Counted from the first letter of the stretch, positions 8,105 through 17,305 are shown. The stretch: DNA of 64,000 nucleotides from Actinomadura coerulea (GCF_014208105.1 NZ_JACHMQ010000001.1:7936001-8000000), one strand, 5' to 3'. Numbers and translations: made by a program. The notes: generated by a model not told the origin, from the letters alone.

Positions 8105-9031
8105 GTGCTGACACTCGTCACCGGCGCGGCCGGATTCATCGGGTCCCATCTCGTCGACAGGCTCCTCGCGGACGGCCACGAGGTCGTGGGCGTGGACGAC
8201 ATGTCATCGGGCGCGAACGCCCGGCCCGGGGTCGAGCTGTGGGAGATGGACGTCGCCGACCCGGCGCTCGCCGAGCGGGCGGCCGTCCGGCGCCCCGAGG
8301 TGGTCTTCCATCTCGCCGCGCAGGTGAGCGTGCGGGTCAGCGTGGGCGACCCGCTGGGCGACGCCCGCACCAACGTCGTCGGGACCGCCAACGTCCTGGA
8401 GGCCGCGCGGGCGGCGGGCGCGCGCAAGGTCGTGTTCACCTCCAGCTGCGCCGTGTACGGGGTGCCTGACGCGCTGCCCGTCCCGCCGGACGCCGAGCTG
8501 CGCCCCGCGTCGCCGTACGCGGCCTCGAAGGTCGCCGGCGAGGTGTACGCCGGGATGTACCGGCAGCTGCACGGCATCGACTTCACCACGCTGACGCTGG
8601 CGAACGTCTACGGGCCGCGGCAGACGCCGGAGGGCGAGGCCGGGGTCGTCTCGATCTTCACGGACGCGCTGCTGGCGGGCCGTCCGACCAGGGTCTTCGG
8701 TGACGGCGCCCAGACCCGCGACTACGTCTACGTGGGGGACGTGGTCGACGCGTACGCCCGGGCCGGGGGAGAGGCGGGCGGAGGGCTGCGCCTCAACGTG
8801 GGCACCGGCCTGCAGACGACCGACCGCGAGCTGCACTCGCTCGTCGCCGAGGCGGCGGGGGCGCCGGACGACCCGGAGTTCGCGCCGTCCAGGCTGGGCG
8901 ACCTGCCCGCGATGTCGGTCGACCCGGGCCGGACGCGGGAGGCGCTCGGCTGGGAGCCCGCGGTGGGACTGCCCGAAGGGCTTGCGAAGACGGTCGCCTG
9001 GGCACGGGAACGGAACCACGTGCGCGGCTGA
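8105..9031 (+). CDS. NAD-dependent epimerase/dehydratase (GalE-like SDR)
   Basis: The product (308 residues, GTG start at 8105) is an extended short-chain dehydrogenase. Visible motifs are TGAAGFIGSH (NAD-binding Gly-rich loop), a Ser in FTSSCAVYG, YAASK (catalytic YxxxK), and NVYGPRQTPEGEAGVVSIF. It should act on a UDP- or dTDP-sugar, most like UDP-glucose 4-epimerases of actinomycetes. It lies 19 bases after rsrA and could be read through from the sigR promoter; the spacer carries a small ACCGG/CCGGT inverted repeat. The exact sugar is not determined. Confidence 0.85.
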   Translation: MLTLVTGAAGFIGSHLVDRLLADGHEVVGVDDMSSGANARPGVELWEMDVADPALAERAAVRRPEVVFHLAAQVSVRVSVGDPLGDARTNVVGTANVLEAARAAGARKVVFTSSCAVYGVPDALPVPPDAELRPASPYAASKVAGEVYAGMYRQLHGIDFTTLTLANVYGPRQTPEGEAGVVSIFTDALLAGRPTRVFGDGAQTRDYVYVGDVVDAYARAGGEAGGGLRLNVGTGLQTTDRELHSLVAEAAGAPDDPEFAPSRLGDLPAMSVDPGRTREALGWEPAVGLPEGLAKTVAWARERNHVRG

Positions 9032-9419
9032 TTGGTCCCCTCTTCTTTCACCTTCGGGCCCTCGTTCGCCGACCTTTAGTGAATTACTTCGGTGCATTTG
9101 CGGATGCACGTGCATTCAGGTCGTGCAGCGGGTTTGTGCAGCGGGTTTGTGCAGGCCGGATAGCGCGGCGATGATTGGATTTTCAACCAGGACAATTGAT
9201 CACCTAAGGTGACGATTGGTTCACGCTTTGCTCACGTTTTCCTGCACGCCTGTGTGACCTGGGCAGTCCGCGTTAGGCTTATGCCGAAACAAGTGACGGA
9301 GCGCGTGCACTCCGAGGAATTCGGGGTACGTGCTCGCCCGGGAGACCTGGACCGCTGAGGTCCCGGTGGCCGGCCGCGAGGCCGGCCGGCCCGGCTCGGC
9401 TGGGGGGAGGCAAGGAGCC
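9032..9419. other. Intergenic region with short tandem repeats
   Basis: No convincing gene is present. It is less GC-rich than its flanks. GTGCAGCGGGTTT is repeated in tandem from 9123 to 9148 with a third partial copy to 9155, preceded by several TGCAT/GTGCA words. It should hold the promoter of the 31-residue frame and the HD-GYP operon; a TTAGGCTTAT stretch near 9274 could be a -10 region, but I see no well-spaced -35. Confidence 0.5.
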
Positions 9420-9515
9420 ATGCTCAAGCGCGTGAGACCGCATGGACACGGGCGGCGCCCGAGCGTCCCGTCGTCGTCGTCGCTGATGATGACCAAGGGC
9501 GTGTCCTGGGTCTAG
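9420..9515 (+). CDS. Short basic peptide (31 aa) upstream of the HD-GYP gene
   Basis: An ATG at 9420 with AAGGAG at good spacing opens a 31-codon frame. The peptide is rich in Arg, His and Pro at the start, then SSSSLMM and ends TKGVSWV. It stops 64 bases before the start of the HD-GYP gene. It has no signal peptide or known motif. It may be a leader peptide or a small protein; the good ribosome-binding site is the main support. It could also be chance. Confidence 0.35.
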   Translation: MLKRVRPHGHGRRPSVPSSSSLMMTKGVSWV

Positions 9516-9579
9516 GTGCCGGCAGGCACATGTGAGCCCGGTGGCGGCCTGCCAACTCGTCACTCCCCGAGGGGCGGCA

Positions 9580-10929
9580 ATGCGTGGACTACCTCTCGCT
9601 GCCTGGGCGTACGTCTGCGGTGTGGTCGCGCTGGCGGCGGGCCTCATCGCGACGTCGTCCTTCACGGATATCGACTGGACGAAACTCGCCGTCCTGGCGC
9701 TGCTGTTCCTGGTCTGCGACTCGGCGCCCGCGCGGCTGAACATCACGCGGGCCCGGGTGTCGCTGAGCTTCGCCGCGAGCCTGGCGTCGGTGGTGCTGCT
9801 CGGCCCGGTCGGCGCCGCGCTGCTCGGCCTCTGCGCGCTGGTCACCGGGCAGCGGATCTTCGCCCCGGTCAAGCGGCTCTTCAACGGCGCGCAGTTCGCG
9901 CTCAGCGGCTTCATGGCCGGGACGGTGTTCAACCTCCTGGACGGCGACCGGTTCCACCCCGAGAAGGCCCGCTGGGTCGAGAACGTCATCGGGCCGTTCC
10001 TCGGCGCGCTGGTCGCCTTCGTCCTGGTGAACCTGATGCTGATGGCCGGGGTGCTGCTGCTCAGCCGGCAGGCCGCGCCGCGCGAGCTCCTGCGCGAGAG
10101 CGGCCAGCTCGCGGTCGGCTGCCTCGGCTACGGCATGGTCGGCCTGCTGATCGCCGGGCTGTGGCCGCGGGTCGGGCCGTTCGCGGCGATCCTCGTCCTG
10201 CTCCCGCTGTTCATCGCCCGCTGGGCCATGGACCAGGCGTACGCGCAGCAGCAGGCGCACGCCGCGACGCTCGCCGCGCTGTGCCAGGCGGTCGAGACCA
10301 AGGACTTCTACACCCGCGGCCACTCCGAGCGCGTCTCCCGCGGCTCCGTGATGATCGCCCAGGAGATCGGGATGCGCGCGGACCGGGTCGAGGCCATCCG
10401 GTACGCGGGGATGCTGCACGACGTCGGCAAGCTCGGCGTCCCGACCAAGGTGCTGCAGAAGTCCGGCTCGCTCACCGAGGAGGAGTTCGCCGCGATCCAG
10501 CTGCACCCGATGCGCGGGCTGGAGATCGTCCGCGAGATCGGCTTCCTGGACGAGGCGCTCGCCGGCATCATGCACCACCACGAGAAGATGGACGGGCGCG
10601 GCTACCCGATGGGCCTCGCGGGCGACGAGATCCCCGAGTTCGCCCGGGTCATCTCCGTCGCCGACGCGTTCGACTCGATGACCTCGACCCGCTCCTACCG
10701 GGCCGCCCGCACCAAGGACGAGGCCGTCGAGGAGCTGCGCCGCGGGATGGGCGGCCACTTCGACCCCGCGATCGTGGAGGCGTTCCTGCGGGCGCTCGAA
10801 CGGGAGGGCTGGGAGCCGCCGCGGCCGGTCGTGCTGCCCGACGACGACGTCGTCGAGACCACCCAGCAGGACCACGACGACCCGAGCACGCCGCTGCGCG
10901 TCGCCGGCGGCGACGGGGTGCGGCAGTGA
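9580..10929 (+). CDS. Membrane-bound HD-GYP domain phosphohydrolase
   Basis: Residues 1-230 hold about six to seven hydrophobic segments. The C-terminal half is an HD-GYP domain: HSERVSRGSVMIAQEIGM, MLHDVGKLGVPTKVLQK, HHEKMDGRGYP and ARVISVADAFDSM. Many HD-GYP proteins hydrolyse cyclic di-GMP using a di- or tri-metal centre whose ligands are visible here (HD, HH, D). The ATG at 9580 has GAGGGG just upstream; an earlier in-frame GTG at 9532 lacks a good site. A second membrane HD protein follows within 10 bases, so the two probably work together. Synteny with sigR-rsrA is also known in Streptomyces (recalled, not checked). Confidence 0.85.
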   Translation: MRGLPLAAWAYVCGVVALAAGLIATSSFTDIDWTKLAVLALLFLVCDSAPARLNITRARVSLSFAASLASVVLLGPVGAALLGLCALVTGQRIFAPVKRLFNGAQFALSGFMAGTVFNLLDGDRFHPEKARWVENVIGPFLGALVAFVLVNLMLMAGVLLLSRQAAPRELLRESGQLAVGCLGYGMVGLLIAGLWPRVGPFAAILVLLPLFIARWAMDQAYAQQQAHAATLAALCQAVETKDFYTRGHSERVSRGSVMIAQEIGMRADRVEAIRYAGMLHDVGKLGVPTKVLQKSGSLTEEEFAAIQLHPMRGLEIVREIGFLDEALAGIMHHHEKMDGRGYPMGLAGDEIPEFARVISVADAFDSMTSTRSYRAARTKDEAVEELRRGMGGHFDPAIVEAFLRALEREGWEPPRPVVLPDDDVVETTQQDHDDPSTPLRVAGGDGVRQ

Positions 10930-10939
10930 CGGGGCGCCG

Positions 10940-12268
10940 GTGAGCGGGGAGGCGCGCGCCCGCGACCGGGCCGCGTGGCAGACCATCGACTCCGGCCAGC
11001 TCCTGCTGATCGCCACCGCCGGGCTGTTCGTGATCGTCGCCATCGCCGAGGTCGGCTCCGTCGGGCTCCGCCAGCCCGACGTGGCGATCATCTTCGGCGT
11101 GCTGATCGCGCTGGGCGAGCTGTTCCGCATGGTGATGCCGGGCAACCGGGAGGTCGCGCCGATCGCCAGCGCCGGCGCGATGGGGTACGCGCTGCTGGTC
11201 GGCGTCGGCCCCGAGGGCGCCCCGCCGGACGCGCCGCTCGGCGTCGTGGCCGCCGGGCACTCCGCGCTCCAGGTCGTCGCGGTCACCGCCGCCGGGATGC
11301 TGGTCGGCTCGCTGCCGCACATCGCGGTGGGCCGGTCGCCGCGGCCCGACGCGATGGCGCGGCGGCTGTTCACGGTCGCGGTCGTCGCGCTGTGCTTCCG
11401 GCCGCTGCTGTCCCTGCACCTGCCGTGGCAGCTGCTGCTGGCCGTCATGTGCCTCGTGGTGGTGCTGTCCTGCTTCACCGACATGCTGATCGCCGCGATG
11501 ATCCGCGCGGAGGCGGTGCGGGCGCGGTTCGGCATCGCGCTGCGCGACGAGATCGACGCGAAGATGGCGCTGTGCGCCGCGACCAGCGCGACCGCCATGC
11601 TCATCGCGGTCTCCACGACGGCGATGGGCGAGGCCGCGCTGCTGATCTTCACGGTGCCGATCCTGGTGACGCAGTTCGCGTTCCGCCGCTACGCCGGGAT
11701 CCGCGCCACCTACCTGCAGACCGTCCGGGCGCTGTCGCGCGTCACCGAGGTCGGCGGCTACGTGGAGGCGGGGCACTCGCACCGGGTGTCCAAGCTCGCG
11801 GTGGCGATGGGGCGCGAGCTCGGGATGTCGGAGGAGGAGCTGCTCGAACTGGAGTACGCCGCCCTCATGCACGACATCGGGCAGCTGTCGCTCGGCGACC
11901 CGATCCCGGGCGGCGCGACGGTGCTGGCGTCCCCGGCCGAGCAGCGCCGCATCGCCGAGCTCGGCGCCGAGGTGATCAAGCAGACCGGGGTCCTGGACCG
12001 GGTCGCGCACATCGTCCAGCTGTCGTCCCACCCCTACCGGACGGGACGCGAGCCGTCCGGCGACTCCGAGGAGCGGCCGCTGCCGCCGCCGCTCGCGGGC
12101 CGCATCATCAAGGTCGCCAACGCCTACGACGACCTGGTCGGCGACTCCGCCGACCGCGACCGGGGCGCCGCCGTGCTGGAGAGGCTGCGGCTCGACTCGG
12201 CCTCCGAGTACGACCCGACGGTGGTGGAGGCGCTCAGCCGGGTCGTGGACCGGGGGCCCCGGCAGTAG
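10940..12268 (+). CDS. Membrane HD-domain protein with degenerate HD-GYP
   Basis: The GTG-started product (442 residues) has five to six N-terminal hydrophobic segments and a C-terminal HD domain: HSHRVSKLAVAMGRELGM and MHDIGQLSLGDPIP. Unlike the preceding protein it lacks the GRGYP motif (HPYRTGREPSGD is found instead) and the second His pair, so catalysis may be lost or altered. It could be a regulatory partner of the first HD-GYP protein. Its last 145 bases overlap the 3' end of the convergent CopD-CtaG gene, which is a long antisense overlap for bacteria. Confidence 0.78.
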   Translation: MSGEARARDRAAWQTIDSGQLLLIATAGLFVIVAIAEVGSVGLRQPDVAIIFGVLIALGELFRMVMPGNREVAPIASAGAMGYALLVGVGPEGAPPDAPLGVVAAGHSALQVVAVTAAGMLVGSLPHIAVGRSPRPDAMARRLFTVAVVALCFRPLLSLHLPWQLLLAVMCLVVVLSCFTDMLIAAMIRAEAVRARFGIALRDEIDAKMALCAATSATAMLIAVSTTAMGEAALLIFTVPILVTQFAFRRYAGIRATYLQTVRALSRVTEVGGYVEAGHSHRVSKLAVAMGRELGMSEEELLELEYAALMHDIGQLSLGDPIPGGATVLASPAEQRRIAELGAEVIKQTGVLDRVAHIVQLSSHPYRTGREPSGDSEERPLPPPLAGRIIKVANAYDDLVGDSADRDRGAAVLERLRLDSASEYDPTVVEALSRVVDRGPRQ

Positions 12269-14070
12269 AGCCCGTGGGCCGCCGCCACGGCGAGGGTGAC
12301 GGCGGCGGCCGCCGTCCAGAGCAGCAGGGTGCCGAGGTGCTGGTCCTCCAGCGGTGACGCGCCCCAGCGGCGACCGAGGTGCTCGTACCAGCCGCCGAGG
12401 AGGGTGCCGTCCCGCGTGAGGGCGGTCCCGGCGATGGCGTGGAGCGGCAGGAGGGCGAACGGCATCGGCGTCCCGGTCGTGCCGTGGAAGTAGGCGAGCC
12501 CGGCGGCCAGGAAGACGGCCAGCGCCAGCGAGTGCAGGGCGTGGTTGCCGAGGGAGGCCCCGAACAGCGGCGACCCGTAGAACGCGTAGAGGCTGAGCAT
12601 GAGCAGCGCCGACGCGGCGGCCGGGTCGGTGAGCACCCGGACTCCCCGGCTCCCGGCAGCGGCGGCGAGCAGCGCCCCGCCCTCACCGCGCACCGCCTCC
12701 AGGGCCAGCCGGAGAGGCGCCCCGTACAGCAGCAGCACCGGCGCCACCAGGCCGATCAGAACGTGCTGGACGGCATGGGCGCTGAACAGGACCATGCTGT
12801 ACCGGGAGATCCCGCCGCAGGAGGCGAGCAGCACGACGAGAAGCCCGGCGGCCCAGGACAGGCTCCGCCGGGCCGGCCAGCCGCGGACCCGCGCGACGCC
12901 CGTCCCGTACAGGACGGCACCGCCGATCACGAGCACGAGGAACAGCGGGTCGATCCACCAGTCGAGCAGGAGCCGCCCGGCCCCGGCGGGACCGGGCAGC
13001 GGGAACCCGAGCCGCAGCGCGACGACGTCCAGCGTGCCCGGTGCGACCTCCGGCGGCGGCGTGCGGGACAGCCCTGCCGCGAGGGCCGTCGTGGCCGCCA
13101 TCACGAGGATCTCGACCGCGCCGAGCCGCAGGAAGGGCCGCGCGCCCCTCCCGCCGCCGAGGGCGGGCAGGGTGGCGCGGCGGTGCCACCAGCCGATCGC
13201 GCCGAGGACGGCGAGCGCGGCGGCCTTCGCGACGACCAGCGCCCCGTACCGCGACCCGAGGTGGAGCCCGCCGAGCCGCACCCACGCGTTGACGGCGCCG
13301 CTGGCGCCGACGACGGCGAACGACACCAGCGCCAGCCGGCTGTAGCGCTCGGCGACGCGGGGGAGCCGGTCGCCGACGGCGGGGGCGAGGGTGACGAGGG
13401 CGACCAGGCCGCCGGTCCACAGCGCGACGCCCGCGATGTGGGCGACGAGGCCGTAGACGGCGAGGGCGTGGTTCGCGCCGCTCGCGGCGTGCCCGGTGAA
13501 CAGCGGCGGCAGCATCCCCGCGAGCGCGCCCGCCAGCGGGTATCCGGCCCCGTGGGCGGCGTGCGGGAGGCTCGCCGCGACCGACACGGCGACCGCGGCG
13601 GCGAGGACGAGGAACAGGGCCCGCCCCTGCGGCAGCTCGACGAGGAACGTCCGCATCATGTCGCCGGTGACCTTGGTGACGCCCACCCCGAACAGGTCCA
13701 GGACGGTGCACACGATCAGCGCCAGCGTGCACGCCGCCCAGGCCGCCGCACTGAGCGAGGCGGCGCGCAGGCACCTTCGCGCGGCGGGCGTGCCGGGCAC
13801 GAACACGGCCGCGGCCAGCAGCCACCCGACCGTCAGGACGGCGGCGACGTCGCCGCCGAGCCGCGCCGTCACCAGTCCGGTCTTGGCCAGTGCCCCCGCG
13901 TGGGAGAGCCCCGGCGCCGCGGTCTCGCTGAACGCGCCGCCGAACCGCACGACGAGCGCGAGGACGACCAGCGCGAGCGCCGCCGCCCCGATCGCGAGCA
14001 TCGCCAGGTCCGTCCTGGCCTCTTCCCGCCGTTCCTCATTTCCCGTCGCCGCCGCTTCGTGTGTCACCAC
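12124..14070 (-). CDS. CopD/CtaG-type copper membrane protein (fusion)
   Basis: The product (about 650 residues) is almost entirely membrane-embedded. The N-terminal half resembles the CopD copper-resistance domain (eight or so hydrophobic segments, with GHAASGANHALAVYGLVAHI and HIAGVALWTGG carrying His ligands); the C-terminal half resembles the caa3-type cytochrome oxidase assembly factor CtaG (MVLFSAHAVQHVLIG, PLHAIAG). Such fusions are common in actinobacteria and handle copper for oxidase assembly or resistance. The start is uncertain: TTG at 14094, GTG at 14070, or ATG at 13999-14001, which has the best ribosome-binding site (AGGACGG). The C-terminal 48 residues are antisense to the HD gene and polar, so they may be dispensable. 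Confidence 0.78.
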   Translation of the reverse strand: MVTHEAAATGNEERREEARTDLAMLAIGAAALALVVLALVVRFGGAFSETAAPGLSHAGALAKTGLVTARLGGDVAAVLTVGWLLAAAVFVPGTPAARRCLRAASLSAAAWAACTLALIVCTVLDLFGVGVTKVTGDMMRTFLVELPQGRALFLVLAAAVAVSVAASLPHAAHGAGYPLAGALAGMLPPLFTGHAASGANHALAVYGLVAHIAGVALWTGGLVALVTLAPAVGDRLPRVAERYSRLALVSFAVVGASGAVNAWVRLGGLHLGSRYGALVVAKAAALAVLGAIGWWHRRATLPALGGGRGARPFLRLGAVEILVMAATTALAAGLSRTPPPEVAPGTLDVVALRLGFPLPGPAGAGRLLLDWWIDPLFLVLVIGGAVLYGTGVARVRGWPARRSLSWAAGLLVVLLASCGGISRYSMVLFSAHAVQHVLIGLVAPVLLLYGAPLRLALEAVRGEGGALLAAAAGSRGVRVLTDPAAASALLMLSLYAFYGSPLFGASLGNHALHSLALAVFLAAGLAYFHGTTGTPMPFALLPLHAIAGTALTRDGTLLGGWYEHLGRRWGASPLEDQHLGTLLLWTAAAAVTLAVAAAHGLYCRGPRSTTRLSASTTVGSYSEAESSRSLSSTAAPRSRSAESPTRSS

Positions 14071-14143
14071 GGCCGCAAATACGCACGCATACAAGCAAAA
14101 GGTTCATTAATGTATCGGCCACACCGAATTCCGGGGGAGCGAG

Positions 14144-15547
14144 ATGAGCGCCTCAGACCAGGGCAACAGCTATCTGGACAAAGTCGTCGCGCAGCAGGCG
14201 GTGCTGGAGGACGACCTGAAGGCGAGGCGCTCTCCGCCGCCGCCTCCCGGCGCGGTCGGCGCGGCCCCGGCGCCGGGGCCGCTGGCCAAGCGCGACCGCG
14301 CGCTCGGCGGCGCGGCGCCCGCCGACCGTCCCGGGCCGGGGCCCGTGGACGTGCGGATCAGCGGGTTCTGGCGGTGGAAGAACGTGCTCGTCCCGCCGAA
14401 CGCGTTCGTGGTGCACACCCGGCGCGGGCGGGCCGAGCCGCTGCACATCGGCCTCGGTGTGTCGTTCCGGTTCAACCCGTCCACCGACTCCTTCCTCGTG
14501 GTGCCGGGCGCGACGCAGACCATCCTGATCAACGCGTACTGCATCTGCCGGGAGCTGCAGGGCGTGCTCGTCCAGGGCTACGTCCAGTGGATCATCCAGG
14601 ACTTCGGCACCGCCTACCGCAAGCTCGACTTCGGCGGCGACGACCCGATGCGGCTGGTGAACCTCCAGCTCCGCGAGCAGGCCGAGGCGGCGATCAAGGA
14701 CAAGGTCGCCACGATGGGGGTGCGCGACGTCCTCAGCGACAAGCAGCCGATCATCGAGGAGCTGACGGCCCGGCTGCGCGCGGTCGCCGAGGGCGAGGAC
14801 AACAGCGACCAGGGGCTCGGCCTGCGGATCGTCACGGTGCAGATCAAGGAGGCCGTGGTCAGCTCGTCGCGGCTCTGGGAGAACCTGCAGAAGCCCTACC
14901 GGGCCGAGCAGGGGCAGATCGCGCGGCTGGCGGAGCTGGAGGCGGAGGAGGCCGTCGCGCAGCGGGAGATGGCCGCCGCGCGGATCAAGGAGACGCAGCG
15001 GCTGGAGCACGAGCGCGAGCTCGCCGAGCTGCGCGCCCGCAACGAGTCGCAGCTGTTCGACACCGAGGCGGCCGAGAAGCTGCGCCGCACCCGGCGCGAG
15101 CACGACGACTCGCGCGAGTTCGCCGAGCTCCAGACCGAGACCACGCGGCACGCGCTGCGGATGGAGCGCGAGCGGCACGAGGAGGAGGCCGAGACGGGGC
15201 GGCTGCGCATCGAGCGCGACCACGAGCTCGCCCGGCTGCGCACCGAGGGCGAGCTGGCCCTCGCCGACCTGCGGGCGCGGTCGCGGCACGAGCAGGCGCT
15301 GCTCGACCTGGAGCGGGACGCCGCCCGCGCCGCGCTGGAGAACGAGCGGACGCCCGCGGCCGTCCAGGCGCGGCTCATCGCCTCGCTGCCGGAGATCATG
15401 GCCAGGCTGCCCAAGCCGGACGAGCTGCGCGCCGTCACCGTGGGCGGCGCCGACCAGACCGGCGTCGCCGGCCTGGTCACGCAGCTCGCCGCCGTCATCG
15501 GCGCGCTGCGCGCCGCTACGGAAGGGCCTGGTCCGGAGGGAAGGTGA
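14144..15547 (+). CDS. SPFH/band-7 domain protein with long coiled coil
   Basis: After a Pro/Ala-rich linker (about residues 30-70) there is a band-7 domain (about 75-250), including VPPNAFVVHTRRGRAEPLHIGLG and IVTVQIKEAVVSSSRLWENLQ. A charged Ala/Glu/Arg-rich coiled coil of about 170 residues follows, as in flotillins. There is no hydrophobic anchor, so it may sit at the membrane through the SPFH domain or act as a soluble scaffold. The start has GGGGGAG upstream. It is convergent with the P450 gene and overlaps it by 32 bases. The role is not known. Confidence 0.75.
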   Translation: MSASDQGNSYLDKVVAQQAVLEDDLKARRSPPPPPGAVGAAPAPGPLAKRDRALGGAAPADRPGPGPVDVRISGFWRWKNVLVPPNAFVVHTRRGRAEPLHIGLGVSFRFNPSTDSFLVVPGATQTILINAYCICRELQGVLVQGYVQWIIQDFGTAYRKLDFGGDDPMRLVNLQLREQAEAAIKDKVATMGVRDVLSDKQPIIEELTARLRAVAEGEDNSDQGLGLRIVTVQIKEAVVSSSRLWENLQKPYRAEQGQIARLAELEAEEAVAQREMAAARIKETQRLEHERELAELRARNESQLFDTEAAEKLRRTRREHDDSREFAELQTETTRHALRMERERHEEEAETGRLRIERDHELARLRTEGELALADLRARSRHEQALLDLERDAARAALENERTPAAVQARLIASLPEIMARLPKPDELRAVTVGGADQTGVAGLVTQLAAVIGALRAATEGPGPEGR

Positions 15548-16712
15548 CCGGGAGGGCGGTGAGGGCCCGGTGGAACGGGCCCGGCCGCCATTCCAGGTGC
15601 TCCACGGGGACGGCCAGCTCCACGTCCGGCAGCCGGTCGAGGAGCTTCTCGATCGCGACGGACGCGATGAGCCGGGAGTGGCCCCTGGCCGGGCAGCTGT
15701 GCGGGCCGCCCGCGTAGGACAGGTGGGCGCGGTTGCCGCGGCGGTCGGCGATGCTCCGGGACGGGTCGGTGTTCGCGGCGGCGTAGCTGATCAGGATCGG
15801 CTGGTGGGCGGGCAGCCGGTACCCGTGGAAGTCGACGTCCTGGCGGGGGAAGATCGACGCGTAGTTGGCGATCGGGGGGTCGGTCCAGAGGATCTCGTCG
15901 AGCGCGTCCTCGACGGGCAGGGCGCCGCCGGACAGGTCGCCGCCGAACCGGTCGTCGGAGAGCAGCAGCAGGATGCCGTTGGCGATGATGTTCTGCTCCG
16001 GCTGGGTTCCGGCCCCCATCAGCAGGATGACCTGGTGGATCGTCTCCAGGTCGTCGAGCCCGGCGGGGTGGCTCAGCATCCAGGACGTCACGTCCGCGCC
16101 CGGGTTGGCGCGCTTGTACGCGACCAGCTCGCCGGCCGCCTCGCCGAGCAGCGCGTTGCCCTCCTCGGCGGAGACGGTGTCGAAAATGGCGGTCATGCCG
16201 CGCAGGAGCTTGTCGCCGATCTCGGGCGTGCAGCCGAGGATCTCGTTGAACACCAGCAGCGGCAGCGTGCGGGCGTACTGGCCGAGGATGTCGGCCTTGC
16301 CGTCGCCGCTGAAACGGTCGATGAGGGTGTCGGCGCTGCGCTCGACGTTCTCGCGCAGCGACACCGGGTCGACCCGGTCCAGGCTGTCGACGATCACCGA
16401 CCGCAGGCGGGCGTGCACGGCGCCGTTGGTGAACAGCGCGTTGGGCCGCGACATCATCATCGGCAGCACCGGGCACTCGGGGCCGACCGCCTCCTCCCAC
16501 ACCTCGCTGCAGCGCGGGAACGTGGCCGGGTCGCGCAGGATCTCCAGGGCGGCGTCGTAGCCGAGGACGAGCGTCGCCGGCACGTCCGGTGCCAGCTCGA
16601 CGGGCGCGAGGTCGCCGTGCTCGCGCATCCGGGCGTAGGCGCCTTTCGGGTCCTTGGCGAACTCCGGCCCGTGCAGCGGGACGCGCCCGGTCGCGGTGCG
16701 GTGGATGGTCAT
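15516..16712 (-). CDS. cvnE: Conservon cytochrome P450, CYP157-like, lacking the ExxR motif
   Basis: The 398-residue product is a class I type bacterial P450. The haem-binding loop is present as YAGGPHSCPARG with the axial Cys. The K-helix, where ExxR is nearly universal, reads DEILWTDPP, so the Arg is Trp. This matches the CYP157 family, reported to keep only the Cys as invariant. The I-helix reads LLMGAGTQPEQN and has no conventional acid-Thr pair. The ATG overlaps the cvnD stop (ATGA), making it the last gene of the conservon. In Streptomyces, conservon P450s belong to this class; the substrate is unknown and catalysis may be limited. Confidence 0.85.
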   Translation of the reverse strand: MTIHRTATGRVPLHGPEFAKDPKGAYARMREHGDLAPVELAPDVPATLVLGYDAALEILRDPATFPRCSEVWEEAVGPECPVLPMMMSRPNALFTNGAVHARLRSVIVDSLDRVDPVSLRENVERSADTLIDRFSGDGKADILGQYARTLPLLVFNEILGCTPEIGDKLLRGMTAIFDTVSAEEGNALLGEAAGELVAYKRANPGADVTSWMLSHPAGLDDLETIHQVILLMGAGTQPEQNIIANGILLLLSDDRFGGDLSGGALPVEDALDEILWTDPPIANYASIFPRQDVDFHGYRLPAHQPILISYAAANTDPSRSIADRRGNRAHLSYAGGPHSCPARGHSRLIASVAIEKLLDRLPDVELAVPVEHLEWRPGPFHRALTALPVTFPPDQALP

Positions 16713-17305
16713 GGCTGCTCCCCGTCCAGGGTGAGGAGGTGGTCGACGAGCGAGATGAGCGCCTCGGTGGACGAGACGCGGTCGCGGGCGTCGCAGCTGA
16801 CGAGCGGCGTCGCCGGCGTGAGGTCGAGGGCCTCGCGCACCTCGGCCTCGGGGAACCGCGGCGCGCCCTCGAAGTGGTTGACGGCGACCGCGTACGGCAG
16901 GCCCTGCTTCTCCACGATGTCCATGACGGCGAACGACTCCTGGAGGCGGGCGGTGTCCACCAGGATCAGCGCGCCGAGGGCGCCGCGCGCGAGGTCGTCC
17001 CACAGCCGGGTGAAGCGCTGCTGCCCCGGCGCGCCGAACAGGTACAGCACGAGGTCGTCGCTGAGGGTGAGGCGGCCGAAGTCCATCGCGACGGTCGTGG
17101 TCGTCTTGTCCTTGATGCCGGCGAGGTCGTCCACGGCCGCCCCGGCCTGCGTCATCCGCTCCTCGGTGCGCAGGGGGCGGATCTCCGAGAGCGTTCCGAC
17201 GTAGGTGGTCTTGCCGACCGCGAAGTGCCCCACGATGAGGATCTTGACGGCGGTCCGGACGCTCTCGCGCAGGTAGGGGGTCTCAGAGGCGAGCGCGGAG
17301 TCCAT
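16709..17305 (-). CDS. cvnD: Conservon Ras-like GTPase CvnD
   Basis: The 198-residue protein has a P-loop GHFAVGKTTYVGTLS, switch II LFGAPGQQRFTRLWDD, and NHFE in place of the NKxD guanine-specificity motif, which is usual for CvnD-like proteins. It belongs to the MglA/Arf-like small GTPases and should be switched by its roadblock partner CvnB. The ATG at 17305 lies 23 bases inside cvnC. It is the fourth gene of a five-gene operon in the standard conservon order A-B-C-D-P450. Confidence 0.93.
   Translation of the reverse strand: MDSALASETPYLRESVRTAVKILIVGHFAVGKTTYVGTLSEIRPLRTEERMTQAGAAVDDLAGIKDKTTTTVAMDFGRLTLSDDLVLYLFGAPGQQRFTRLWDDLARGALGALILVDTARLQESFAVMDIVEKQGLPYAVAVNHFEGAPRFPEAEVREALDLTPATPLVSCDARDRVSSTEALISLVDHLLTLDGEQP

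Noticed and set aside
9589..12031. Long minus-strand frames opposite the two HD-domain genes
   Set aside because: Low-complexity Arg/His/Asp-rich translations with no domain; the plus strand has membrane helices and HD motifs.
12379..15717. A frame of more than 1,100 codons on the plus strand
   Set aside because: It reads across the CopD-CtaG antisense strand and out of phase through the band-7 gene; no recognisable domain.
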